Below are positions 25,693-34,020 of a stretch of DNA of 43,736 nt, in pieces. The stretch's first letter is position 1, and each line of letters opens with the position of its first letter. Both the position numbers and the translations under genes were made by a program. This DNA is from Campylobacteraceae bacterium (lineage in GTDB: Bacteria > Campylobacterota > Campylobacteria > Campylobacterales > Sulfurovaceae), in assembly GCA_027014605.1 (NCBI GenBank), contig JALWDJ010000027.1, positions 1 through 43,736 on the forward strand. Reading direction: 5' to 3'. The notes beneath the pieces are model-generated. The model saw only the letters and a program-made list of their open reading frames with translations, made no database searches and was not told the DNA's origin.

Positions 25693-27428
25693 TGAGTGGA
25701 TTTGCAAGATTTATCTACAATATAATAAATAGTAGGTTTAAAAAGACTTTGGTTATATTGTTAACAGCAGTAGCTTTTTTTGCATCATTAATGATGTTTC
25801 CAACAAAATTAGTTTTAGCTAAAATGTTACCTGGAAAGAGTGATAATACCTACTCAATATATGTAGATACTCCAACAGGTAGCTCAATAGAGCAGACTAG
25901 AAAGGTTACAAAATGTATTGATAATATCTTAATGAAAGAGAAAGAGATTAAAAATATATCAGTATTTTATGCTCAAGGAATACCCTTAGATTATGCTGGA
26001 CTTGTTAAGGGTGCTAGTATGAAGAGAACTGAAAATGTAGCAGAAATATCTGTAAATCTTACAGATAAACATACAAGAGATGAACCCTCTTTTCTTATGA
26101 CTCAAAGATTAAGACCAATTATAGATAAAAAATGTAGCAATATTGTAAAAGGTACAAATATTAAACTTATAGAGCAACCTTCAGGACCTCCAACTTTAGC
26201 TTCCATTGTTGTAGAGGTTCAAGGGGATAATATAAAAGAGAGTAGAAAATTAGCTGTAGAGGTAGCCAATATCTTATCTAAAACAGATGGATTAGTAGAT
26301 GTCGATGTAATGGCTGATGAGATATATGATAAGTATAAACTTATTCCAAATATAGATAAGATTGCACGAAGTGGATTATCAATAAAGCAGGTTAATAATA
26401 TTTTATATTTATCATTTGAAGGTATGATTATTGCTACTAAAAACTCTGAAAATCACTCTGACCAAATTCCTATATTTTTAGTACTTAGTGATAAAACAAA
26501 AAGATTAAGTAATAGTAGTAAAGATGCTATTCGTTCAAAATTAACATCGTTAAATCTTATGAACCAGAGAGGTATGATGGTTCCATTAACAGAGGTTGTT
26601 GATATTAAAAAGGTTAAATCAGAGCCTATGATTATGCATAAAGATTTAAAAAGAAGTATTAATGTTATAGCAGAGACTGATATGGTATCACAAGTCTATC
26701 CCCTACTTGATGCAAGAGAGAAGATGATAGAGCATTTCTCTAAAAACTATATAGTTGAAAAAGCTGGATTTTCTACTTATATGTTTGACTTATATCTAAC
26801 AAATAAGAAAACTGGAGAGAAGTTTTTACTTAGATGGGATGGAGAGATGAAAGTTACTCTTGATACATTTAGAGATTTAGGTGCTGCATTTATTGCTGCT
26901 TTAGTTCTTATCTTCTTTTTATTAGTAATTTACTATAAGAGCTTTAGTATTAGTGGGATTATATTAATTGGTTCATTCTTATCTTTAATTGGAGTAATTG
27001 TAGGACACTGGGTAGCAGACCAAGTGACACAACAGACATTTTTCTTAACAGCAACCTCACTTATTGGATTTATTGCTTTAATGGGTATTAGTTCAAGGAA
27101 TTCTCTACTTCTTGTAGATTTTGCAATGAGTCTTATGGCAGAGCATGGTATGGAGAAGAAAGAGGCAATTGCAGTAGCTACTGCTACTAGAGCAAAACCT
27201 ATTATGTTAACAGCAGTTGCTATTATCTTAGGTTCAGCACTACTTGCAAGTGACCCTATATTTGGAGGACTTGGAGTTGCACTTATCTCTGGAACAGTTG
27301 CAGCTGTATTTGTATCACTCCTATTTGTTCCTGTATTAATGGATAATGCAAAAGCTATTAATGGGGATAAGTTTGAAGATACACTTATTGATCAAGAACA
27401 CCCTAATGATATATCTATAACTAGATAA
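25692..27428 (+). CDS. RND efflux pump, C-terminal half protein
   Basis: Second half of the RND pump: TM7 (about 17-36), a periplasmic part (about 38-390), then TM8-TM12 (about 395-560). The TM10 block GFIALMGISSRNSLLLVDFA has Arg469 where AcrB has the relay Lys940, plus Asp476. Hydrophobic and periplasmic regions look intact, with no stop or frameshift, so this is a clean gene fission and not a decayed gene. The start is an ATG overlapping the upstream TAA. The gene converges on a histidine phosphatase gene 26 nt away; GTGGAG/CTCCAC (27449-27480) could form a weak shared terminator. Confidence 0.93.
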   Translation: MSGFARFIYNIINSRFKKTLVILLTAVAFFASLMMFPTKLVLAKMLPGKSDNTYSIYVDTPTGSSIEQTRKVTKCIDNILMKEKEIKNISVFYAQGIPLDYAGLVKGASMKRTENVAEISVNLTDKHTRDEPSFLMTQRLRPIIDKKCSNIVKGTNIKLIEQPSGPPTLASIVVEVQGDNIKESRKLAVEVANILSKTDGLVDVDVMADEIYDKYKLIPNIDKIARSGLSIKQVNNILYLSFEGMIIATKNSENHSDQIPIFLVLSDKTKRLSNSSKDAIRSKLTSLNLMNQRGMMVPLTEVVDIKKVKSEPMIMHKDLKRSINVIAETDMVSQVYPLLDAREKMIEHFSKNYIVEKAGFSTYMFDLYLTNKKTGEKFLLRWDGEMKVTLDTFRDLGAAFIAALVLIFFLLVIYYKSFSISGIILIGSFLSLIGVIVGHWVADQVTQQTFFLTATSLIGFIALMGISSRNSLLLVDFAMSLMAEHGMEKKEAIAVATATRAKPIMLTAVAIILGSALLASDPIFGGLGVALISGTVAAVFVSLLFVPVLMDNAKAINGDKFEDTLIDQEHPNDISITR

Positions 27429-27454
27429 TATCTTATCAAATATTCATAGTGGAG

Positions 27455-28024
27455 TTACAGAAGTAACTTCTCCTCTCCACCACTAAGAAGATAAATAGTA
27501 TCATTAGGTTGTCTAAGAGTTAGAGTTTTATCTTTTGAGTAGTTACAATATATCCCTCTAATAGTTCTATTTACCATCTCATGAGCAATAACCATAACCT
27601 CATCTTCATCTCTTATAGTATCTAAAAATGATTTTACTCTCTTAGATACTATCTCATAACTCTCACCATTTTCTATCTTATAGTACCACTTATTAGCCTC
27701 TCTATCTCTAAACTCTTTAGTATCTATAACATCTATCTTCCTTTTTCCCTCAAAGATACCATAATCAAACTCAATAATTCTTTTATTGAATATAATTTTA
27801 TCTCTATCAATACCCAACTCATCACATATAATATATGCTGTCTCTTTAGCTCTTCCTAATGGTGAAGAGAATATTTTTATATCTTTAGATACTATGCCCT
27901 TTAATTTTATAGCATTCTCTTTTACTTGTAATCGCCCTTTTTCGGTTAGAGGAGAGTTTAATCTTCCTTGAAATCTCCCCTCTCTATTCCAAACGGTTTC
28001 CCCATGTCTAATAAGAATTATCAT
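27455..28024 (-). CDS. Histidine phosphatase (phosphoglycerate mutase-like)
   Basis: Cofactor-independent-of-metal histidine phosphatase, branch 1. The catalytic RHGETVWN has phospho-accepting His7; GRLNSPLTEKG and SSPLGRAKETA follow, and the second His is in VIAHEMVNRTIRG. At 189 residues it fits broad-specificity phosphatases (CobC/PhoE/GpmB-like) rather than glycolytic GpmA. Its start overlaps the DedA stop by 4 nt, so the two are co-translated. Confidence 0.88.
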   Translation of the reverse strand: MIILIRHGETVWNREGRFQGRLNSPLTEKGRLQVKENAIKLKGIVSKDIKIFSSPLGRAKETAYIICDELGIDRDKIIFNKRIIEFDYGIFEGKRKIDVIDTKEFRDREANKWYYKIENGESYEIVSKRVKSFLDTIRDEDEVMVIAHEMVNRTIRGIYCNYSKDKTLTLRQPNDTIYLLSGGEEKLLL

Positions 28025-28584
28025 TTTTTAACCTTTGTAAAATGCTCCATAGCATACCATATAGCACCTATAATAATTATAAGTACTACAAATGGAATCC
28101 ATGGATAGGATTGAAATTTATTAAATAGAACTTCTATTGTTCCACCTGCATAGTATGAGAGTAACATAATTGTTGTTACAAAGAGTATAGATGCAAATAT
28201 ATTATAAAATCCAAACTTTTTAAAATCATATCTTGATAGTGCCATAGAGATAGGAACTAGTGTTTTAATACCATATAGAAACTTCTGTATAAATATTGCT
28301 AAAACTCCATATTTTCGCATAATTAGAGTAGATAGAGCAATTTTTCTTTTATGCTTCTCAAAATATGGTTTAATATCATCTCTATGATACTTACCGAGAT
28401 AAAATAGAAACATATCCCCAATATAGTTAAAAAATATTGCAATAGCTAGAGAGATAAATAGGTTCATCTCTCCCATGTAAGATAGAACTCCAGCAGCAGC
28501 AACAACTACAAGTGAACCACCAAATGAAAAAAATGCGAGGGCTAGATAACCCCAAGTAGTCAAGTCTGTTAATGTATCTTCCAA
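28021..28584 (-). CDS. DedA-family membrane protein
   Basis: Inner-membrane protein of the DedA/VTT family, linked to phospholipid (undecaprenyl phosphate, phosphatidylethanolamine) flipping. It has about five hydrophobic segments, a conserved GxxxGD region (FFNYIGDMFLFYLGKYHRDD, about 51-70) and the family motif FIQKFLYGIKTLVPISMALSRYDFKKF (about 113-139) with the re-entrant Arg/Lys. The length of 187 residues is typical. It is first in a two-gene unit with the histidine phosphatase. Confidence 0.9.
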   Translation of the reverse strand: MEDTLTDLTTWGYLALAFFSFGGSLVVVAAAGVLSYMGEMNLFISLAIAIFFNYIGDMFLFYLGKYHRDDIKPYFEKHKRKIALSTLIMRKYGVLAIFIQKFLYGIKTLVPISMALSRYDFKKFGFYNIFASILFVTTIMLLSYYAGGTIEVLFNKFQSYPWIPFVVLIIIIGAIWYAMEHFTKVKK

Positions 28585-28652
28585 AAAGAACCTTTATTTT
28601 TTTAAAGGATTATATTATTTTTTTTTAAAAATAAAATAAAAGGAGAAAAATG

Positions 28653-28743
28653 TGGCGGACAGAGAGGGATTCGAACCCTCGGTACAGTTACCCGTACGCA
28701 TCCTTAGCAGGGATGTGGTTTCAGCCAGCTCACCCATCTGTCC
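28653..28743 (-). tRNA. tRNA-Ser (anticodon GCU)
   Basis: 91 nt including an encoded CCA. Acceptor stem GGACAGA/TCTGTCC with discriminator G; anticodon stem CATCC/GGATG enclosing loop CTGCTAA (GCT anticodon, reads AGC/AGU); a long variable arm (TACGGGTAACTGTA) typical of class II tRNA; T arm GAGGGTTCGAATCCCTC. Confidence 0.97.
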
Positions 28744-28832
28744 AACTATTTGTTTGTGGAATGAGATTATAGACAAATAAAGCTTAATTTTTTATTAAAT
28801 GAGCTATAATTTCATAAAAAAGAGGCTATATT

Positions 28833-30209
28833 TTGAAAACAATATTTAGAGAATATGATATAAGAGGTATTTTTGAAAAAGAGTTAAATGAGCAGAGTGT
28901 AAAACTTATAGGATATTTTTTAGGACAGAGAGTTGGAGGAAATAGAGTTGTAGCTATTGGATATGATGCTAGAAGTCACTCCCCAATACTTCGAGACTAC
29001 TTAACAAGTGGGCTAAATGCGTCAGGTTGTAAAGTTTTAGATATGGGATTAGTAGCTACCCCTGTTAACTACTTCTCTAACTATATAGCTTTTGATGGAA
29101 TTAGTCCTAATGCCTCTATAATGATTACAGGCTCTCACAACCCTAGTGAGTATAATGGATTTAAGATAACTATAGATAAATCTCCATTTTTTGGAGAGGA
29201 TATCTATAGTTTAGGTGATGAGATAATAGCAAATAGTGAAATAGAAATCCCTACAGATACTACAGCTAAAAAGATTGATGTAAAAACTCCATATATAGAG
29301 TATATGTTAAAAGAGTTCTCCAACTTAAAGGGTATGGATAAGAAGATAATTATAGATTGTGGTAATGGAGTTGCAGGAACTGTTATTATAGATATATTTA
29401 ATGGGCTAGAGTTAGATTATAAAGCTCTATTTGTAGAGCCAGATGGAACATTTCCAAATCACCACCCAGACCCATCAGTAGAAAAGAATTTAATAGATGT
29501 TAGAAGAGCTTTAGAGGAGAGTGGAGATATTGCATTTGCTTATGATGGTGATGCAGATAGAATTGCAGTATTGACTCATAAACATAATATAAAAGGTGAC
29601 CAGATGGCACTTCTATATGCTATGAAGATGGAAAATCCAACTGTTATTGGTGAAGTTAAATGTTCACAAGTTATGTATGATGAGTTAGAGAAGAGAGGTG
29701 CTAAAGCTATTATGTATAAGACGGGACACTCTAATCTAAAAGTTAAAATGAAAGAAGTTGATGCAGATTTAGCATGTGAAGTTAGTGGACATATCTTCTT
29801 TAAAGATAGATATTTTGGTTATGATGATGCGATATATGCAACTCTTAGAATGTTAGAGCTTATAAATAGTGGCATAGATATAGATAGAGAGATAGAGTCT
29901 CTTCCAAAGCTATTTTCAACAGAAGAGATAAAGGTAGAGACAACAGATAAGCAGAAGTTTAAAATCATTAACAAGATTAAAGAGCTACTTCAAACCCCAC
30001 CTACATATCTACCTAAAATAAGAGATATTATAACTGTTGATGGAGTTAGAATAAATTTTGAAAATGGTTGGGGATTGGTTAGAGCTAGTAATACTACACC
30101 TCTACTTGTAACTCGCTTTGAGGCAAAAGATATAGATAGTGCAGAAGATTATGAAGAGAGTATAAATAGATTAATTCAAGAGGCAAAAGAGAGTTTAAAT
30201 GAAGAATAG
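28833..30209 (+). CDS. Phosphomannomutase/phosphoglucomutase
   Basis: Alpha-D-phosphohexomutase (AlgC/ManB type) that interconverts hexose 1- and 6-phosphates for polysaccharide precursors. TTG start with AGAGG upstream; the first residues KTIFREYDIRGIF are typical. Phosphoserine loop MITGSHNPSEYNG (Ser101), metal loop DGDADR (238-243), sugar-binding GEVKCSQ and CEVSGHIFF, and the phosphate-binding RASNTTP near the end. At 458 residues it is full length. It overlaps pgi by 11 nt. Confidence 0.95.
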   Translation: MKTIFREYDIRGIFEKELNEQSVKLIGYFLGQRVGGNRVVAIGYDARSHSPILRDYLTSGLNASGCKVLDMGLVATPVNYFSNYIAFDGISPNASIMITGSHNPSEYNGFKITIDKSPFFGEDIYSLGDEIIANSEIEIPTDTTAKKIDVKTPYIEYMLKEFSNLKGMDKKIIIDCGNGVAGTVIIDIFNGLELDYKALFVEPDGTFPNHHPDPSVEKNLIDVRRALEESGDIAFAYDGDADRIAVLTHKHNIKGDQMALLYAMKMENPTVIGEVKCSQVMYDELEKRGAKAIMYKTGHSNLKVKMKEVDADLACEVSGHIFFKDRYFGYDDAIYATLRMLELINSGIDIDREIESLPKLFSTEEIKVETTDKQKFKIINKIKELLQTPPTYLPKIRDIITVDGVRINFENGWGLVRASNTTPLLVTRFEAKDIDSAEDYEESINRLIQEAKESLNEE

Positions 30210-31428
30210 ACTATATTTTAATAACTTAGATAATTTAGAGAATATTAAAGAGGAGCTATTTAATAGTATTAAAGAGGAGAAAAAATATATTGGTTACTAT
30301 AATCTACCAAAACAAGATATATCTTCTATTTTAGAGTATGCAGATAGTTTTGATAGAAAAATAAAAAATATTGTAGTATTTGGAATTGGTGGTAGCTCAC
30401 TTGGAGCAAAAGCAATATATAGTTTTTTAAAACCAATCAAAGATATGAAAAGAAGACTCCTCTTTTTTGAGAGTACAGACCCACTTAATATCTCTGAATT
30501 GATAAAAGAGATAGATATGGATAAGACTCACTTTATAGTTATAAGTAAATCTGGCAGAACAGTTGAGACAATATCTGTGTTTAAATATATCTATGCGAAA
30601 AATCAAAAATCAGATAGCTATACGATTATAACAGATAAAGGCTCAAATCTTGATAGATTTGCTAAATCTATAGGCTCAAAACTATTTTATATACCATCTA
30701 CTGTTGGTGGCAGATTTTCAGTTCTTAGTGCAGTTGGATTAGTTCCATTAGCTCTATGTGGCATAGACATTAAAGCTCTACTAAAGGGTGCAAAAAAGAT
30801 TAAAAAATCATTCTTTGAAGATGGAGAGATAAAATCAATTCTATTAAATAAAGCTATATTTTATGCAAAAAATCATGAACAATATAGTATCAATACTCTA
30901 TTTGCATACTCTGAAGGGTTAAAATATTTTACAGAGTGGTATGTTCAACTATGGGGTGAGAGTTTAGGAAAGATACAGAAAAATTCAATCTTAAATATTG
31001 GACTAACTCCAATAGGGCTTATAGGCTCAAAAGACCAACACTCATTTTTACAACTTATTATGGAGGGTAAGAGAGATAAGAGTGTCACATTTATAAAGAT
31101 AAAAGAGCATAAACCAACACTTAAAATTCCAGATATAACTCTACCCCATTTAGAGGCTTTAGATATATTAAATGGTATAGAGTTTGGTGATTTAATAAAT
31201 ATGCAGTGTGACTCTATTATTGAGGCTCTATTAAATGAGAAAGAGATACCAACTGATGAGGTTATTATACCAAGAGTAGATGAGAAGAGTATTGGAGAGT
31301 TGATATACTATTATGAGTTATTAACATCACTAGTTGGACATCTACTAAATATAGATACATATAACCAAAATGGTGTTGAGGCTGGTAAAATTATCTTAAA
31401 GGAGAAATTAGCTAAATTAAAAAGATAA
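30199..31428 (+). CDS. pgi: Glucose-6-phosphate isomerase
   Basis: Interconverts glucose-6-phosphate and fructose-6-phosphate. Motifs: VFGIGGSSLGAKAIY (near 55-70), ISKSGRTVETISVF, GGRFSVLSAVGLVPLA and DQHSFLQLIMEG. At 409 residues it is the short form, as in Campylobacter, compared with about 550 in E. coli. It starts 11 nt inside the upstream mutase gene and runs into the next gene's signal sequence, so the three are tightly packed. Confidence 0.96.
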   Translation: MKNRLYFNNLDNLENIKEELFNSIKEEKKYIGYYNLPKQDISSILEYADSFDRKIKNIVVFGIGGSSLGAKAIYSFLKPIKDMKRRLLFFESTDPLNISELIKEIDMDKTHFIVISKSGRTVETISVFKYIYAKNQKSDSYTIITDKGSNLDRFAKSIGSKLFYIPSTVGGRFSVLSAVGLVPLALCGIDIKALLKGAKKIKKSFFEDGEIKSILLNKAIFYAKNHEQYSINTLFAYSEGLKYFTEWYVQLWGESLGKIQKNSILNIGLTPIGLIGSKDQHSFLQLIMEGKRDKSVTFIKIKEHKPTLKIPDITLPHLEALDILNGIEFGDLINMQCDSIIEALLNEKEIPTDEVIIPRVDEKSIGELIYYYELLTSLVGHLLNIDTYNQNGVEAGKIILKEKLAKLKR

Positions 31429-32606
31429 TTCTATTATCCATATGGATATATGCTCTAAACTCAACCGAACTAAAGATAGCCTCATATAATGTAGAAAACC
31501 TATTTGATATGAGATATAATGGGACTGAATATCAGGAGTATATTCCAAATAGGCATAATTGGACAACATCTATATTAGATATAAAATTAAGAGATATATC
31601 TGAAGTTATATGTGAACTTAACGCTGATATTATAGGTTTAGAGGAGATAGAAAATAAAAATGCCCTAAGATTACTACAGAAATCACTTAAATTCTATGGG
31701 TGCAACTATAGATATAGTGCCATAACTCACACAAAAAATAGTGCTATTCAGGTAGCACTCCTATCTAAAATAGAGATAGAAAATTATAGAGATATTGTGG
31801 TTGCAGACTCTATTAGAGATATATTAGAGGTAAAATTTACAATAGATAAAAATCCTCTATATATCTTTGTAAATCACTGGAATTCGAAAAAATCACCAAA
31901 TAATAAAAGAGAATTATCAGCTAAGAGCTTAAGAGATAGATTATTAAAACTACCTAAATATAGTGAATATATAATATTAGGTGATTTTAATAGTAACTTT
32001 AATAGATATAGATTTTTTAATCTAAAAAGAGAGTGTAATATAAAAAGTGATGATTTTGAACACTATAATCTATGGTTAGAACTTTCTATATATCAGAGAT
32101 GGAGCTATAACTTCTATGGTAAAAAAGAGCCTTTAGACTCAATTATTATCCCATACTCTCTACTTAATGGAAAAAATATAGACTATATCAATAACTCATT
32201 TGGAGTCTTTAAGAGAAAATATCTTTTTCATAAGAGAGGCTATATATTGAGATGGCAATATAAAAAAGGGAAACATAAAGGAGTTGGCTACTCTGACCAC
32301 TTAGCAGTTTATGCTAAGTTTTCTACCAAAGCATATATTAAAGATAACTGTAATATTAGATTAGGCTCTATTAGAGAGCTTTTAGAAAAAGATATAGAAT
32401 TACCAATAGCTTTAAAAAGAGTTCAAGTAGTAAGTAGATTTAAAAATGGAGTATATATCCAATCAGATGAAACTAAAATAGCTATATTTGGTATTGATAA
32501 AAGACTTGTAGTAAAAAACTATTATGATATTATTGTATATAAGAGAAAATTTTATGATAATTCGTATGAAATTGTTGATTTTACTATTAAAAAAAGCTAT
32601 GATTAG
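31416..32606 (+). CDS. Exported endonuclease/exonuclease/phosphatase-fold protein, non-canonical start
   Basis: EEP-superfamily hydrolase (DNase I-like fold). The catalytic Asn block is KIASYNVENLFD, followed by EEIENKNALRLL, NHWNSKKSP, ILGDFNSNF and GYSDHLAVYAKF. The first ATG in frame (31509) lies after the catalytic Asn, so it cannot be the true start. Upstream the frame is open back to 31416, reading (I)KKIILLSIWIYALNSTELK, a good signal peptide. No ATG, GTG or TTG occurs there; ATT at 31416 with GGAG at 31401-31404 is the best candidate, overlapping pgi by 13 nt. Alternatively the start codon has been lost or translation is re-initiated. Residues after about 300 form an extra OB-like region. 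Substrate unknown. Confidence 0.75.
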   Translation: MKKIILLSIWIYALNSTELKIASYNVENLFDMRYNGTEYQEYIPNRHNWTTSILDIKLRDISEVICELNADIIGLEEIENKNALRLLQKSLKFYGCNYRYSAITHTKNSAIQVALLSKIEIENYRDIVVADSIRDILEVKFTIDKNPLYIFVNHWNSKKSPNNKRELSAKSLRDRLLKLPKYSEYIILGDFNSNFNRYRFFNLKRECNIKSDDFEHYNLWLELSIYQRWSYNFYGKKEPLDSIIIPYSLLNGKNIDYINNSFGVFKRKYLFHKRGYILRWQYKKGKHKGVGYSDHLAVYAKFSTKAYIKDNCNIRLGSIRELLEKDIELPIALKRVQVVSRFKNGVYIQSDETKIAIFGIDKRLVVKNYYDIIVYKRKFYDNSYEIVDFTIKKSYD

Positions 32607-32626
32607 CTTAAAAAAAAGGAATAGTT

Positions 32627-33142
32627 ATGCAAGAGTATTATTTGCCAATATTAGCGTTTCATGTCCTATCTGTATTATCATGGATGGCGGTTCTATTTTA
32701 TATGCCAAGACTATTTGTATATCATCAAGAGTATAGCTATAAAAGAGATTTTGTAAAAGTGGTTAAAATTCAAGAGGAGAAAATCTATAAAGTTATTGGA
32801 GTTCCTGCTATGTGGGGTACAATTATTAGTGGTGCAACTCTTCTTTATATTAATCCTTCACTATTAAAACAGAGTTGGATGATAGCAAAATTGGTAGTTT
32901 TAGTTTTTTTGATTGCATACTCATTTAGTATGGGACACTTTAGAAAGATATTAGAAGAGGATAAGTGTTATAGAGATGGACAGTTTTTTAGAGCATATAA
33001 TGAAGTTCCTACACTTTTATCTATTTTAATAGTTACATTTGTTATTATGAAATCTATACCTATCTATTTTTCTATATCGATTACACTATTTTTTGGATTT
33101 ATTATATATAAAATCTTGACTAAAAAGGTAGTTAAGATTTAA
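32627..33142 (+). CDS. hemJ: Protoporphyrinogen oxidase HemJ
   Basis: Four-helix inner-membrane protein of the HemJ (UPF0093) family, oxidising protoporphyrinogen IX in heme synthesis. The family signature LAFHVLSVLSWMAVLFYMPRLFVYH (about 9-33) has the heme-ligand His12 and the conserved Arg28; MIAKLVVLVFLIAYSF carries the conserved Lys. The length of 171 residues is slightly longer than usual because of a fifth hydrophobic stretch (about 146-163). AAAGGA precedes the ATG. Confidence 0.93.
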   Translation: MQEYYLPILAFHVLSVLSWMAVLFYMPRLFVYHQEYSYKRDFVKVVKIQEEKIYKVIGVPAMWGTIISGATLLYINPSLLKQSWMIAKLVVLVFLIAYSFSMGHFRKILEEDKCYRDGQFFRAYNEVPTLLSILIVTFVIMKSIPIYFSISITLFFGFIIYKILTKKVVKI

Positions 33143-33192
33143 AAAATTTCTATAATTCTAAAAAATTAATATATAAAATTATATTTTTTAGT

Positions 33193-33198
33193 TATAAT
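33193..33198 (+). promoter_or_regulatory. -10 box before the DUF2231 gene
   Basis: TATAAT in the context TTTTTTAGTTATAATAATT, 32 nt before the start; AAGGAG lies between. Confidence 0.5.
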
Positions 33199-33230
33199 AA
33201 TTTAAATTTTTAATGAAATAAGGAGATTAT

Positions 33231-33905
33231 ATGTCATTGCCTAATCTAACAATTCCTATTGAATTACCAATAGATATACCCGTTTTACTTCATCCTGCAA
33301 TAGTACACTTTGCTATTGCTATACCTATTGTAGTTGTATTACTAGAGTTTATAAATCTTTTCTTTAAAAAGAGAGCATTATCAGTCTTTTCACTTTTTTT
33401 AATTTTAGTTATTGCAGTTATAATGGCTGGAGCATATTTTACAGGTTTAACTGATGGAAAAGAGGCATTTTCAGCACTATCAAGTGCAGGTCAAGCTGAA
33501 TTAAAAGAGCATAAATTATTAGGAGTTTATATTGTTTATGGTTCTTTAGCTTTAGTTGTTCTTAAGTTGCTATTTATGCTTTTTTCAAATATTATAGCAA
33601 GACTATTTTTCTTATTTATATTGATTGGATTTACAGCAGTAACACTTAAGCAAGGGCATGATGGTGGTGATTTAGTATATAAATATGGTGCAAATAGTCA
33701 AGCTATTGAAGATATTAAAAGTGATAAAGATGATTTGAAAGATGAGCTAGATGAACTTCAAGAGAAGTATGATGAATTAAAAAGCTCAGTATCAGAAGCT
33801 AAAAAAGAGAGTGAAGTTAAAGAGAAAGAGGAAAATACTCCTAAAACAACAGAAAATAACTCTACAAACGAAACTAATACTACAGAGAGTAATAACACAA
33901 ACTAA
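33231..33905 (+). CDS. DUF2231-type membrane protein with coiled-coil tail
   Basis: Four hydrophobic segments (about 24-44, 50-72, 97-118, 120-139). LHPAIVHFAIAIPIV (20-34) with two His, HKLLG (His94) and KQGHDGGDLVY (His143) match DUF2231 proteins, predicted heme- or metal-binding membrane proteins. A coiled-coil region (about 158-195) and a Thr/Asn/Glu-rich tail (200-224) follow, an addition not seen in short members. Function unknown. A strong hairpin follows. Confidence 0.8.
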   Translation: MSLPNLTIPIELPIDIPVLLHPAIVHFAIAIPIVVVLLEFINLFFKKRALSVFSLFLILVIAVIMAGAYFTGLTDGKEAFSALSSAGQAELKEHKLLGVYIVYGSLALVVLKLLFMLFSNIIARLFFLFILIGFTAVTLKQGHDGGDLVYKYGANSQAIEDIKSDKDDLKDELDELQEKYDELKSSVSEAKKESEVKEKEENTPKTTENNSTNETNTTESNNTN

Positions 33906-33911
33906 TTTTTC

Positions 33912-33936
33912 TATAGTGGAGATTATCTCCACTATA
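33912..33936 (+). terminator. Strong hairpin after the DUF2231 gene
   Basis: TATAGTGGAGA pairs perfectly with TCTCCACTATA (11 bp, TTA loop), 7 nt after the stop. The T-run behind it is poor (TCTTCCTT), but the stem is the strongest seen in the window. Confidence 0.65.
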
Positions 33937-33942
33937 TCTTCC

Positions 33943-33971
33943 TTGACTTTCATTATCAAAAGCGATAATAT
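33943..33971 (+). promoter_or_regulatory. Candidate promoter of the phosphatase-kinase-SEDS operon
   Basis: TTGACT (33943-33948), 17-base spacer, TAATAT (33966-33971). A TATAAT at 33985-33990 is an alternative -10. The coding start at 34021 has little ribosome-site signal. Confidence 0.4.
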
Positions 33972-34020
33972 AGTAACTACAGAGTATAATTATAATTAAA
34001 CATTTCATATTAATTAATAA

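Noticed and set aside
31509-32606. EEP hydrolase starting at the ATG at 31509
   Set aside because: This start would cut off the signal peptide and the catalytic YNVENLF strand, which are encoded in frame upstream.
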